NCBI GenBank assembly: GCA_004553625.1 | Contig: SFKX01000004.1 | Span: 124,001-188,000 of the forward strand | Origin: Clostridiales bacterium | GTDB taxonomy: Bacteria > Bacillota_A > Clostridia > Oscillospirales > Oscillospiraceae | Length of the DNA stretch: 64,000 nucleotides | Direction: 5' to 3' | Part shown: positions 24,488 through 33,130 of the stretch, piece by piece | How positions within the stretch are numbered: the stretch's first letter is position 1 | How the letters are laid out: every line of letters begins with the position of its first letter | The notes under the pieces: generated by a model | Databases searched by the model: none | Seen by the model: only the letters and a program-made list of their open reading frames with translations | Told to the model about the DNA's origin: nothing | Translations under genes and position numbers: made by a program

Positions 24488-25351
24488 ATGAAAAAGTTTT
24501 TTGCGCTTTTGCTTGCACTGTGCATGGTATTTGCCCTGGCGGCCTGCGGCGAGCCCGCCGCCTCCGACCCCAGCGACGCGCCCGAGAGCGAGGCCCCCGC
24601 GGACGTGACCGAGCCCGCCGATGAGGGCGGAGACACGGCTGAGAGCGACATGGCCTATGTCCAGGACAAGGGTACGCTGGTCGTCGGCATCACGAACTTC
24701 GAGCCCATGGACTACCAGAACGAGTCCGGCGAGTGGGTCGGCTTTGACGCAGACCTCGCCAAGGCCTTTGCCGAGAGCCTCGGCGTGGAGGTCGTGTTCC
24801 AGGAGATCGAGTGGGAGAGCAAGGTCATGGAGCTCGACGGCAAGACGATAGACGTCGTCTGGAACGGCATGACCCTGACGGACGAGGTTCTCTCCGCCAT
24901 GGAGTGCTCCAACGCCTACTGCAATAACGCGCAGGTCGTGGTTCTGCCCGCCGCCGAGGCCGAGAACTATCCCGACGCCGCCAGCATGGCCGAGCTGAGC
25001 TTCGCCGTTGAGAGCGGTTCCGCCGGCGAGGACATGGCCATCGAGAACGGCTTCAACTACACGCCGGTCATAGACCAGGCCACCGCTGTGCTCGAGGTGA
25101 GCTCCGGCACCTGCCAGGCCGCCATCATAGACAGCCTCATGGCCGCCGCCATGGTGGGCGAGGGTACGAACTACGCGGACCTCACCTACACGATAAGCCT
25201 CAACAGCGAGGAATACGGCGTCGGCTTCCGCAAGGGCTCGGACCTTGCCGCCGCGCTCAACGAGTTCTTCGTGACCGCCTGGGCGGACGGGACGATGCAG
25301 GAGCTGGCCGAGACCTACGGCGTCACCGCAGCGCTGATAGCCCAGGAGTAA
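24488..25351 (+). CDS. Polar amino-acid ABC transporter substrate-binding lipoprotein
   Basis: 287 residues. Signal peptide with lipobox LAAC and lipidated Cys20, then an acidic Pro/Ser-rich linker (21-55) and an SBP_bac_3 fold. The first lobe begins GTLVVGITNFEPMDYQNESG, matching the usual opening of this family; the hinge and second lobe follow, and the return segment EYGVGFRKGSDL closes the first lobe. It captures an amino acid outside and delivers it to the permease encoded 90 bases downstream. AAGGAG is 8 bases before the ATG. The permease and ATPase place it in the His/Glu/Gln/Arg/opine uptake group; the exact ligand is unknown. Confidence 0.95.
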   Translation: MKKFFALLLALCMVFALAACGEPAASDPSDAPESEAPADVTEPADEGGDTAESDMAYVQDKGTLVVGITNFEPMDYQNESGEWVGFDADLAKAFAESLGVEVVFQEIEWESKVMELDGKTIDVVWNGMTLTDEVLSAMECSNAYCNNAQVVVLPAAEAENYPDAASMAELSFAVESGSAGEDMAIENGFNYTPVIDQATAVLEVSSGTCQAAIIDSLMAAAMVGEGTNYADLTYTISLNSEEYGVGFRKGSDLAAALNEFFVTAWADGTMQELAETYGVTAALIAQE

Positions 25352-25441
25352 GGCCCTTTACATACGCAGAAGAAACAACTGGCCGAAAGCAGAGGACGCA
25401 CAGCCCTCTGCTTTCGGCGCGGACAGGGGAGAACGCGCTTA

Positions 25442-26275
25442 ATGATCCAGACAGTTATATCCGCGCTGAACGAGGGCTTTGTGCAGACGCTGAAGCTCTT
25501 CGTCGTGACGCTCGTAGGCTCCATACCTCTGGGGCTCGTGATCTGCTTCGGCTCCATGAGCCGCTGGGCGCCTCTGGGCTTCCTGGGGCGGAAATATTTT
25601 TCTCAGGGCGAGGCGCTGCTCAGGCAGGCCGAGAACGGTGAAACTCCGAGCTTCAAGGGCAGGGAGCTGGGCGCCGCGGAGACGCGGTCCCGTGTGAAGA
25701 AGCTGCGGCGGCTCTCGAAGCTGCTGCTCGGCTTCCGGCCGATATCGCTTTTGAGCCGCCTGGTGGTCTGGGTCATCCGCGGCACGCCGCTCATGCTGCA
25801 GCTTTATATAATCTTCTACATACCCGGCTACATCTTCAAGACCAACCCCTGGAGCTTCCCGGAGGGGCGTTTTGCCGCGGCGGCGGTGATGTTCGTCATA
25901 AACTACGCCTGCTATTTTTCGGAAATCTACCGCGGCGGCATCCAGGGCGTACCCATAGGCCAGCAGGAGGCCGGGCAGGTGCTGGGCATGACGAAGGGGC
26001 AGATCTTCCGCCACGTCACGCTGCTGCAGATGATAAAGCGCATCGTGCCGCCCATGGCAAACGAGATAATCACCCTGGTGAAGGACACCTCCCTCGCCCG
26101 CATCATCTCCTACCAGGAGGTCATCTGGGCGGGCTACGCCTTCCTCAAGGGCTCGCACGGCTACTCCGGCCTCATCTGGCCGCTGTTTTTCACCGGCGTA
26201 TATTACCTCATCTTCAACGGCGTCGTCTCCTTCCTGCTGGCCAGGCTGGAGCGGAAGCTCGAGTTCTTCAGGTAA
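25442..26275 (+). CDS. Amino-acid ABC transporter permease with an enlarged cytoplasmic loop
   Basis: 277 residues of the His/Glu/Gln/Arg/opine permease family. The first helix (about 15-38) is followed by a strongly charged insertion of about 50 residues (45-95) before the family motif IRGTPLMLQL. Usual family members have only about 20 residues there. The EAA loop that docks the ATPase is EAGQVLGMTKGQIFRHVTLLQ (residues about 178-198, quoted in part by its core EAGQVLGM). The C-terminal helices follow. The gene sits between the binding protein and the ATPase and likely works as a homodimer. The insertion is the odd feature; reading frame and flanking motifs are intact, so it is not a frameshift. 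Confidence 0.93.
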   Translation: MIQTVISALNEGFVQTLKLFVVTLVGSIPLGLVICFGSMSRWAPLGFLGRKYFSQGEALLRQAENGETPSFKGRELGAAETRSRVKKLRRLSKLLLGFRPISLLSRLVVWVIRGTPLMLQLYIIFYIPGYIFKTNPWSFPEGRFAAAAVMFVINYACYFSEIYRGGIQGVPIGQQEAGQVLGMTKGQIFRHVTLLQMIKRIVPPMANEIITLVKDTSLARIISYQEVIWAGYAFLKGSHGYSGLIWPLFFTGVYYLIFNGVVSFLLARLERKLEFFR

Positions 26276-26287
26276 GGGGGTGCGAAC

Positions 26288-27067
26288 ATGTCGGTACTTG
26301 AGGTAAAAAACCTTGAAAAGCATTTCGATAAGACGAAAGTCCTGAACGACATCAGCTTCACGCTGGAGCAGGGGCAGGCGCTTTCCATCATAGGCTCCTC
26401 GGGCTCGGGCAAGACGACGCTGCTGCGCTGCCTGAACTTTCTTGAGACGCCGGACGCCGGGAGCATCGCCGTGAACGGCGAGACTCTGTTCGACGCGGCG
26501 GACCCCTCGACGCGCGGCGAGGCGGACGTGAGGCGCAAGAGGCTGCACTTCGGCCTGGTGTTCCAGAGCTTCAACCTCTTCCCGCAGTACACGGCGCTGG
26601 GAAACGTCACCCTGGCGAGCCGGCTGCTCGCAAAGGAGCGCCCGGATTATAAGCAGAACAAAAAGGCCATCTTCGAGGCCATAGACAAGGAGGGCCTGGA
26701 GCTGCTTGCCTCGATGGGCCTCTCGGACAGGACGGAGCACTACCCGCACCAGCTCTCCGGCGGGCAGCAGCAGCGCGTGGCGATAGCGCGGGCGCTGGCC
26801 CTGCACCCGGACATCCTCTGCTTCGACGAGCCGACGAGCGCGCTGGACCCGGAGCTCACGGGCGAGGTGCTGCGCGTCATACGCGAGCTGGCCGAGCGCA
26901 GGACGACGATGATAATCGTCACGCACGAGATGCACTTCGCGCGCGAGGTGTCGGACAGGGTCATCTTCATGGACGGCGGCTTCATCGTGGAGCAGGGCGG
27001 CCCGGAGATAATCGAAAACCCGCAGATGGAGAGGACGCGGAAGTTCCTCTCGAGCTACGGGCAGTAG
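26288..27067 (+). CDS. Amino-acid ABC transporter ATP-binding protein (GlnQ-like)
   Basis: 259 residues. Walker A GSSGSGKTTLL near residue 37, Q-loop VFQSFNLFPQYT, signature LSGGQQQRVAIARAL, Walker B ILCFDEPTSALDPEL and switch His in VTHEMHFA. This matches the GlnQ/HisP group that powers polar amino-acid importers. A stretch of 15-20 residues (DAADPSTRGEADVRRKR) before the Q-loop is slightly longer than in GlnQ. It starts 12 bases after the permease and ends in a strong terminator 54 bases later, completing the operon. Confidence 0.96.
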   Translation: MSVLEVKNLEKHFDKTKVLNDISFTLEQGQALSIIGSSGSGKTTLLRCLNFLETPDAGSIAVNGETLFDAADPSTRGEADVRRKRLHFGLVFQSFNLFPQYTALGNVTLASRLLAKERPDYKQNKKAIFEAIDKEGLELLASMGLSDRTEHYPHQLSGGQQQRVAIARALALHPDILCFDEPTSALDPELTGEVLRVIRELAERRTTMIIVTHEMHFAREVSDRVIFMDGGFIVEQGGPEIIENPQMERTRKFLSSYGQ

Positions 27068-27120
27068 GCAGAGAATTTACAAATTTCCACTTGAATGTGG
27101 CTGTCGAATATAATACTATT

Positions 27121-27155
27121 ATGGTTGCGCCCCGCGCGGGCGCAACCATTTTATC
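27121..27155 (+). terminator. Terminator after the amino-acid ABC operon
   Basis: ATGGTTGCGCCC and GGGCGCAACCAT form a 12-bp perfect stem with a CGCGC loop, followed by TTTATCTT. It lies between the ATPase gene and the second binding protein, so the latter is expressed by readthrough or from a promoter not seen. Confidence 0.85.
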
Positions 27156-27173
27156 TTCTGGGGGCTGGGCCGC

Positions 27174-27968
27174 TTGAAAAGAAAGATCAGATACCTGGCG
27201 CTGGCGCTGGTCCTGTGCCTCATGCTTCCGCTGACGGGCTGCGGGAAGATAACGGGGCGCTACCGCGTCCTGGAAACGCTGGATACGCAGTCCTTTTCAA
27301 TAGGCTTCCGGGACGGGGACTATGTGCAGTATTACGTCGAGGCCGCGCTCAAGGTCCTGGCCGCGGACGGAACGGTGCAGCGCCTGGCGATGCAGTGGTT
27401 CGGGGAGGACAGGACGAGCTTTTCAAAGGACATAAACGCGCTGGAGAAGGTCGGCGCGGCGGCATCGCGGACCCTGCTGCTCGGCGCGGATACGGACGTT
27501 TTCCCCATGAGCTACGAGGAAAACGGCAGCTACGCCGGCTTTGATATAGACCTCGCGCGGGAGGTGTGCAACCGCCTGGGCTGGGAGCTGAAAGTCATCC
27601 CGATAAAGGCGGAAAACGCCTATGTCGAGCTCTCGAGCGGGAACATAGACGTGGCCTGGGGCGGCCTGGTCCTGGATAACGAAGAGGGCAAGTACGAGAC
27701 CCTCTCGCCCTATCTGTCGAACGACATCGTCCTCGTGACCCTGGCGGACGGCGGGGCGAAATCCCTGCGCGGGCTCAAGGGCCAGAGCCTGGGCGTGACG
27801 ACCGAGACAAAGTTCATGAACGCCCTCTCCTCGAACGAAAAGCTAATGGAGCGCTTCGACCAGATAAAACGTCTGACCGGCGGCTCCAAGGCCCTGCTGG
27901 ACGCGCTGACGAACCGCGAGGTGGACGCCATCATCGTCTACAGCATCGCCCTCGCATACTACGGCTGA
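27174..27968 (+). CDS. Substrate-binding lipoprotein with apparently circularly permuted domain order
   Basis: 264 residues from a TTG start. Lipobox LTGC, Cys23. Residues about 29-79 (TQSFSIGFRDGDY ... DGTVQRLAMQWFG) match the C-terminal return segment of SBP_bac_3 proteins. Compare EYGVGFRKGSDL ... DGTMQELAETYG at the end of the neighbouring lipoprotein. Residues 99 onward (LLLGADTDVFPMSYEENG, YAGFDIDLARE) match the normal N-terminal opening. The protein then stops right after VDAIIVYSIALAYYG, where normal members continue into the return segment. So the usual C-terminal part is at the front and absent from the back. The reading frame is open throughout, with matching codon use. It likely still closes into a two-lobed binding protein for the upstream transporter; this is inference. 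Confidence 0.85.
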   Translation: MKRKIRYLALALVLCLMLPLTGCGKITGRYRVLETLDTQSFSIGFRDGDYVQYYVEAALKVLAADGTVQRLAMQWFGEDRTSFSKDINALEKVGAAASRTLLLGADTDVFPMSYEENGSYAGFDIDLAREVCNRLGWELKVIPIKAENAYVELSSGNIDVAWGGLVLDNEEGKYETLSPYLSNDIVLVTLADGGAKSLRGLKGQSLGVTTETKFMNALSSNEKLMERFDQIKRLTGGSKALLDALTNREVDAIIVYSIALAYYG

Positions 27969-27972
27969 GAAA

Positions 27973-28010
27973 AAAGAGCGCCGCCCTCAAAATGAGGGCG
28001 GCGCTCTTTG
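27973..28010. terminator. Bidirectional terminator
   Basis: A 17-bp perfect stem, AAAGAGCGCCGCCCTCA (27973-27989) with its complement (27993-28009), and an AAA loop. T- and A-runs at the ends serve both the binding-protein gene and the convergent threonine aldolase gene. Confidence 0.92.
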
Positions 28011-28027
28011 CGTTTGCGTAAAAGGGC

Positions 28028-29056
28028 TCAGAGGGCCTCGATGTCGGCTATGAGCGCGTCCACGTCCGCGGGCTTTGTGGCCCAGCTGGTGCAGAAGCGG
28101 ACGGCGCGGTGCGTCTCGTCCACCCTGGCCCAGTCGGAGAAGCTGTATTTTTCCGCGAGCTTTGCCAGCTGCGCGTCCGGGACTATCGGGAACTGCTGGT
28201 TCGTGGGGGAGTCGTAGAGCAGGGGCCAGCCCTTTTTCTCAAAGGCGGCGCGCAGGCGCAGCGCCAGGGCGACCTCGCGCTCGCCCGTGCGCTCGTAGAG
28301 CCCGTCCAACATGAGCGTTTCAAACATGACGCCCAGGAGTCTGCCCTTGGCGAACATGCCGCCGCGCTGCTTGATGATGTAGCGGAAGTCCCGGCCCAGG
28401 GCCTCGTTCGTGATGACGACGGCCTCTCCGAAGAGGGCGCCGAGCTTCGTCCCGCCTATGTAGAACACGTCGGTGAGCCGGGCGAGCTCGGGCAGGCCGA
28501 CGTCCGTGCAGGCCAGCGCCGTGCCGAGCCTGGCCCCGTCCACAAAGAGGACGAGCCCCTTCTCGCGGCAGGCCGCGCTTATCGCCTCCAGCTCCGCGAG
28601 GGAGTAGACCGTGCCGTTTTCCGTAGGCTGGGAGATGTACACCATCGCGGGCTGGGGCTGGTGCTCGTGCGTCGAGTCCGCCCAGTGGGCCTCGACGCAA
28701 TTTTTGATCTGCTCTGCATTTATCTTGCCGTCCGGGCTGGGCAGAGCGATGACCTTGTGACCGGTGGCCTCGACGGAGCCGGTCTCGTGGACCGCGATAT
28801 GCCCCGTATCTGCCGCCATGACCGCCTGGTGCGGCCTGAGCGCCGCGGCGATGACGGTCAGGTTGGCCTGCGTCCCGCCGACGAGGAAGTGGACCGCGGC
28901 CTCCGGCGCGCGGCACTTCTCACGGATGAGCCGCGCCGCGTTTTCACAGTGCGCGTCCTCCCCGTAGCCGGGGGTCTGTTCCAGGTTGGTCCTCTGCAGG
29001 GCCTCCATAATCTCGGGCAGCGCGCCCTCCAGGTAATCGCTCTCGAACCTCAGCAT
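28028..29056 (-). CDS. Low-specificity threonine aldolase (PLP)
   Basis: 342 residues of the beta-eliminating lyase/threonine aldolase family, PLP fold type I. It cleaves threonine or allo-threonine to glycine and acetaldehyde. The PLP lysine is Lys204 in GGTKLGAL; FVDGARLG supplies the Asp that contacts the pyridine nitrogen; GGTQANLTV binds the phosphate. Its ATG lies 3 bases after the clpE stop, so it is very probably expressed from the CIRCE-controlled clpE promoter, an unusual pairing. The bidirectional terminator follows. The gene symbol is left open because ltaE and ltaA naming depends on stereospecificity. Confidence 0.93.
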   Translation of the reverse strand: MLRFESDYLEGALPEIMEALQRTNLEQTPGYGEDAHCENAARLIREKCRAPEAAVHFLVGGTQANLTVIAAALRPHQAVMAADTGHIAVHETGSVEATGHKVIALPSPDGKINAEQIKNCVEAHWADSTHEHQPQPAMVYISQPTENGTVYSLAELEAISAACREKGLVLFVDGARLGTALACTDVGLPELARLTDVFYIGGTKLGALFGEAVVITNEALGRDFRYIIKQRGGMFAKGRLLGVMFETLMLDGLYERTGEREVALALRLRAAFEKKGWPLLYDSPTNQQFPIVPDAQLAKLAEKYSFSDWARVDETHRAVRFCTSWATKPADVDALIADIEAL

Positions 29057-29059
29057 GGC

Positions 29060-31396
29060 TCATTCCGCCTCCACAATAACTTTTTCGCCCTCGGACCTGA
29101 GCCTTATCGCGCTCACGTTCCCGCGCCTGCCGTCCACGATGACGGAGGCCATGGCGTCCTCTATATCCTTCTGGATCGTGCGGCGCAGGTTTCTGGCGCC
29201 GTAGGTCTGGCTGTAGCTCTTTTTCACGAGGTAGTCCAGAACGCTCTCGTCCCAGGAGAGCTCCATGCCCTTTTCGCGCATGAGCTCGCGCACCTCCGCG
29301 AGCATCAGGCCCGCGATGGCGCGGAAGTTTTCTTCCGTCAGCCGGTTGAAGCAGATGATCTCGTCCACGCGGTTTATGAACTCGGGGCGCAGGAAGTCGC
29401 CCAGGGCCTTCATCGCGCGCTCGCGGTCCTTGTCTGCGGCGGTCCCGGCGAAGCCGAGCGAGCCGCTCTTCGTGTTGCTACCGGCGTTTGTCGTCATGAT
29501 GATGACGGTGTTCTCAAAGTTTATATTCCTGCCCTGCGCGTCTGTGATATGCCCGTCGTCCAGGATCTGGAGCAGGATGTTCATGACGTCCGGGTGCGCC
29601 TTTTCTATCTCGTCGAAGAGGACGACGGAATAGGGCTTGCGGCGGATCTTCTCCGTGAGCTGGCCGGCCTCATCATAGCCGACGTAGCCCGGGGGCGAGC
29701 CGATGATGCGCGAGACGGAGAACTTCTCCATGAACTCGGACATGTCTAGCCTGATAAGGCTCTCGGGCGAATTGAAGAGGTCCGCGGCGAGGCGCTTCAC
29801 GAGCTCTGTCTTGCCGACGCCCGTACCGCCGACGAAGATGAAGCTCACGGGCTTGCGCTTGGCCTGGAGTCCCACGCGGCTGCGCTTTATGGCGGCGCAT
29901 ACGGCGTCAATGGCCTCGTCCTGGCCGACGATGTGCTCGCGGAGCCGCGAGCCCAGCTTGGAGAGCCTGTCGAACTCGTCCTCGGTGATGGAGCTTGCGG
30001 GTATCTTCGTCCAGAGCTCGATGACCCGGGCGAGGTTTTCGCGCGTGAGCTCGGGCTGAGCGCCCTTGAGCCGGTTGAGCTCGTCGGTGAGCTGCATGAT
30101 GGTCGTCCGGATGACGGCAAGGCGCTCGTAGTGCTCGTTTTCGGTGTCCGCGAGCAGGAGGTCGCGCTCCTTGTTGAGGTCGTCGATCTCCTTCTGGGCC
30201 TCGTCCATGCGGGCGAGGGTGCGGTCCTTGAGGTTCACGTCCGAGCAGGCCTCGTCTATGAGGTCTATGGCCTTGTCGGGCAGGTAGCGGTCGGTTATAT
30301 ACCGCTCGCTGAGGAGCACCGCCTCGCGGCACATCTGCTTTGAGATTTTGACCTTGTGGCAGTCCTCATAGTAGTGGGCGATGCCCTCGAGGATCTTGAC
30401 GCTGTCCTCGATGGAGGGCTCCGCCACGGTGACGGGCTGGAAGCGCCGCTCGAGGGCGGCGTCCTTTTCGATGTGCTTGCGGTACTCGGTGAAGGTCGTC
30501 GCGCCGATGACCTGTATCTCGCCCCTGGAGAGGGCGGGCTTCAGGATGTTCGCAGCGTTCATGCTGCCCTCGGCGTCGCCCGCGCCGACGATGTTGTGGA
30601 CCTCGTCTATGACGAGGATGATGTTCCCTGTCTTGCGGATCTCCTCGATGAGCCCCTTCATGCGGCTCTCGAACTGGCCGCGGAACTGCGTGCCTGCGAC
30701 GAGGGCCGTGAGGTCGAGGAGGTACACCTCCTTGTCGCGCAGCTTGTAGGGGACGCTGCGGTCGGCTATCCTCTGGGCAAGCCCCTCCGCGATGGCCGTC
30801 TTGCCGACGCCGGGCTCGCCAATGAGGCAGGGGTTGTTCTTCTGCCTGCGGTTGAGGATCTGGATGACGCGCTCGAGTTCCTCCTCGCGGCCGATCATGG
30901 CGTCGAGCTTGCCCTGGCGCGCCCTGTCCGTGAGGTTTATGCAGTAATTATCCAAAAACTTCTTCTTGGGCCGCGGCGGGGCCTGGGTCTGGCCCTGCTG
31001 CGAGGCTCCGCCCCCCTGCTCCGGGCCGCTCTGCGCGGGCGTGAGCTCGCCGCCGGAGGCGCTCGCCTCCGGCTTCTGGCCGCCCATGTTCCCGAAGAGC
31101 CGGTTCAGGAAGGGGAAGGTCGCCGTTTTGCCCTCGTCGTCGGAATCCGAGTCGCTGTTTTCGATGTCCATGAGGCCCTCGGCATTGCCCAGGGCTTCCA
31201 TCATCTCGTTGGTCAGGCCGTCCAGCTCGTCGTCGGAGAGGCCCATCTTGTTTATCACGTCGTCCACGGGCTTGATGTGCAACTCGCGCGCGCACTTGAG
31301 GCAGAGCCCCTCGTTCTTCGCCTGGCCGCCCTCCAGCCTTGTTATGAATATCACCGCCACATTCTTCTTGCAGCGTGAGCAAAGAGTTGGTTGCAT
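29060..31396 (-). CDS. clpE: ClpE-type AAA+ unfoldase with N-terminal zinc finger
   Basis: 778 residues. N-terminal four-cysteine zinc finger (Cys6, Cys9, Cys32 and Cys35), a Gly/Gln/Pro-rich linker (about 95-145), then two AAA+ modules: GEPGVGKTAIAEG and GGTGVGKTELVKR as Walker A motifs, with a middle coiled-coil region around 430-480. The C-terminal D2-small domain ends in a ClpP-interaction-compatible region. The zinc finger and the absence of a double ClpN repeat make ClpE the best fit rather than ClpC or ClpB. It unfolds proteins, presumably for ClpP. A CIRCE operator overlaps the promoter, so HrcA rather than the usual CtsR is the expected repressor. AGGAGA is 8 bases before the ATG. 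Confidence 0.93.
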   Translation of the reverse strand: MQPTLCSRCKKNVAVIFITRLEGGQAKNEGLCLKCARELHIKPVDDVINKMGLSDDELDGLTNEMMEALGNAEGLMDIENSDSDSDDEGKTATFPFLNRLFGNMGGQKPEASASGGELTPAQSGPEQGGGASQQGQTQAPPRPKKKFLDNYCINLTDRARQGKLDAMIGREEELERVIQILNRRQKNNPCLIGEPGVGKTAIAEGLAQRIADRSVPYKLRDKEVYLLDLTALVAGTQFRGQFESRMKGLIEEIRKTGNIILVIDEVHNIVGAGDAEGSMNAANILKPALSRGEIQVIGATTFTEYRKHIEKDAALERRFQPVTVAEPSIEDSVKILEGIAHYYEDCHKVKISKQMCREAVLLSERYITDRYLPDKAIDLIDEACSDVNLKDRTLARMDEAQKEIDDLNKERDLLLADTENEHYERLAVIRTTIMQLTDELNRLKGAQPELTRENLARVIELWTKIPASSITEDEFDRLSKLGSRLREHIVGQDEAIDAVCAAIKRSRVGLQAKRKPVSFIFVGGTGVGKTELVKRLAADLFNSPESLIRLDMSEFMEKFSVSRIIGSPPGYVGYDEAGQLTEKIRRKPYSVVLFDEIEKAHPDVMNILLQILDDGHITDAQGRNINFENTVIIMTTNAGSNTKSGSLGFAGTAADKDRERAMKALGDFLRPEFINRVDEIICFNRLTEENFRAIAGLMLAEVRELMREKGMELSWDESVLDYLVKKSYSQTYGARNLRRTIQKDIEDAMASVIVDGRRGNVSAIRLRSEGEKVIVEAE

Positions 31397-31433
31397 AGTA
31401 TGGTCTCCTGTCAGATAGTCTCCGAAAATTAAA

Positions 31434-31460
31434 TTAGCACTCTTTTTCTTCGAGTGCTAA
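31434..31460. promoter_or_regulatory. CIRCE operator (HrcA binding site)
   Basis: Perfect inverted repeat TTAGCACTC-N9-GAGTGCTAA, identical to the CIRCE consensus. It begins at the 3' end of the -10 box of the clpE promoter. HrcA binding there blocks transcription until heat or proteotoxic stress titrates GroEL. Confidence 0.98.
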
Positions 31461-31487
31461 TTTATCACCAAGTTCTCAGAATGTCAA
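31459..31487 (-). promoter_or_regulatory. Promoter of clpE-threonine aldolase
   Basis: On the minus strand consensus TTGACA (31482-31487), a 17-base spacer and TAAATT (31459-31464), whose end is shared with the CIRCE repeat. Confidence 0.9.
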
Positions 31488-31531
31488 CACCGGCGGGCCG
31501 GAATTGACATTTTGTTCATATATTCGCAGAC

Positions 31532-32248
31532 TCAGATACCGAGACCCGCCGTGAGGAAGTCTATCGAATGGAAAAACTTTGCCAGGAGCGTATCTCCGAA
31601 GGTATCGAGCCCGATGGCCAGGCCGCCGAAGCGGAGTATCCAGGAAAGGAGCATGCAGTAGAGTATACCCGTGAAGAGGCCGACGGCCGCGCCGCCCGCG
31701 TCGTTGAGGACATCCATATTCGGGATGCGGAAGGAGAGGTTCGGGATATTGGCGAGGGTCATGAGCGTGATGAGGAAGATGATGAAGAGCAGCGCCACTC
31801 CGGCGATATAGGCCACGCGGGTGCAGAGGACCTCGACTATGGCCTCCTCGATGGTGCTGTTGTGGCTGTCCGCGTACTCCTCCGCCTCAGTGGCCATCTG
31901 GTCCGCGGCGTCGTCATAGATGCCGAAGGTCTTGTAGCAGGTGGCACAGAAGTTGTGGCGGAGCTCCGGGTCGTCCGCGAGGATATCCTCATAGGAGAGC
32001 TCGGTATTGGCGATGCCCATGTCCTCGAGCACGGTCTCCTGCATCTGGCTCTCGACGTAGCCGCTGGCGAAGGGCCGCAGCGCCGGGACGACCTCATAGG
32101 AAAAGGCCGAGGACACCAGCGAGGCCCCGTAGAGCGAGACGACGATCGCCACGACTCCGGCTATGCCCAGGATGAAGCCCTTTTTGTAGCCGGACCAGAT
32201 GCTGATTATTATTATGGCAAGAAGAACGAGATCTATGACAGTTCTCAT
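31532..32248 (-). CDS. CvpA-family membrane protein
   Basis: 238 residues, four hydrophobic segments (near 4-24, 26-48, about 145-170 and 185-210) and a long acidic extracytoplasmic loop between the second and third. The opening TVIDLVLLAIIIISIWSGYKKGF fits CvpA (quoted core IDLVLLAI and GYKKGF). CvpA was named for colicin V production; its general role is not settled but is linked to envelope stress. The ATG at 32248 has GGGGGC about 8 bases upstream. It is last in the seven-gene operon from 37297. Two cysteines (NFCATCYK) in the loop could form a disulfide. Confidence 0.85.
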   Translation of the reverse strand: MRTVIDLVLLAIIIISIWSGYKKGFILGIAGVVAIVVSLYGASLVSSAFSYEVVPALRPFASGYVESQMQETVLEDMGIANTELSYEDILADDPELRHNFCATCYKTFGIYDDAADQMATEAEEYADSHNSTIEEAIVEVLCTRVAYIAGVALLFIIFLITLMTLANIPNLSFRIPNMDVLNDAGGAAVGLFTGILYCMLLSWILRFGGLAIGLDTFGDTLLAKFFHSIDFLTAGLGI

Positions 32249-32275
32249 TTTTTTGCCCCCTTTACGCACTTATCG

Positions 32276-33130
32276 CTATTCATTATATACCTCCGCGCCG
32301 CCCGCGTCCAGCACAACGCGCGTTTCTCCGAAGCGCAGGACTGCGGCATTATCTGAAAACTCCCAGGCGCTCAGTTCGGAAGCGTGCTCCCAGGTCTGGA
32401 GCTCCGCGCCGGAGAGGTCTAGGACCACGGTCTTTTCCGTCCCCACGGCGCAGACGGCCTCGCCGCCCAGGACAGCCAGGTCGAAGAGCGGCGCGGGGGA
32501 CTCGTAACGCCAGAGCTCGGCCCCGTCCGCCGCGGCGATGCAGCGCAGCTGGGCTCCCTCCTCCGCCAGGCAGAGGACAAAGAAGCTCTCCCCGTCCGGC
32601 GCAAGCTCCAGCGCCACGGGCATAGCCGTCTCCGCGTACCAGGCGAGGGTCTTTTCGAGCTCCGCCCCGTAGAGCGTGACGCAGCCGAGGCAGTCCTCGG
32701 TCTCCGCCCCTGAGAGCAGGGCGAGGGCGTTTTCATTCACGGCGGCGTCGAAGAGCGGAGCCCCGGCCTCGAGTCTCCGGCTGTTCCCCTCCGCGTCCAG
32801 GACCAGGACGGAGCCCCCGCCCATGTCCCAGGCTGCCAGCGCGCCCGCGGAGGCGGCCAGCGCCGGTTTTTCCGCGGCGAAGTCCAGTTCCGTCAAAAGC
32901 TCGCCCGATTCGCCGAATATCCGCAGTTTAGTTGACGAACAAAGGGCGAAAGTGTTCCCGAACCGCGCCGCCGCTTCGCCTGGAGCCGGAGAAATTTTCG
33001 GCTCCTGTCCGTCTCCGCCGCGCCAGCGCAGGGAAAATGCCCAGACGGCGAGCGCCGCCAGGGTGAAGGCGCAGGCGCAGAAGGCCGCGCGCCTCAATCT
33101 AAGCCTCTTTTTGAGCGCCGGGTCTCTCAT
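32276..33130 (-). CDS. DUF5711-type anchored beta-propeller-like protein
   Basis: 284 residues: an N-terminal basic stretch and a signal-anchor helix (about 14-32), then a domain of regularly repeated short beta-strand units such as GGGSVLVLDAEGNS, GCVTLYGAELEKT and EKTVVLDLSGAELQ. The pattern resembles DUF5711 proteins, which have a WD40/PQQ-like propeller fold. No enzymatic motif is visible. The ATG at 33130 lies inside truA (32-base overlap in another frame). A surface or envelope sensing or assembly role next to CvpA is only a guess. Confidence 0.72.
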   Translation of the reverse strand: MRDPALKKRLRLRRAAFCACAFTLAALAVWAFSLRWRGGDGQEPKISPAPGEAAARFGNTFALCSSTKLRIFGESGELLTELDFAAEKPALAASAGALAAWDMGGGSVLVLDAEGNSRRLEAGAPLFDAAVNENALALLSGAETEDCLGCVTLYGAELEKTLAWYAETAMPVALELAPDGESFFVLCLAEEGAQLRCIAAADGAELWRYESPAPLFDLAVLGGEAVCAVGTEKTVVLDLSGAELQTWEHASELSAWEFSDNAAVLRFGETRVVLDAGGAEVYNE

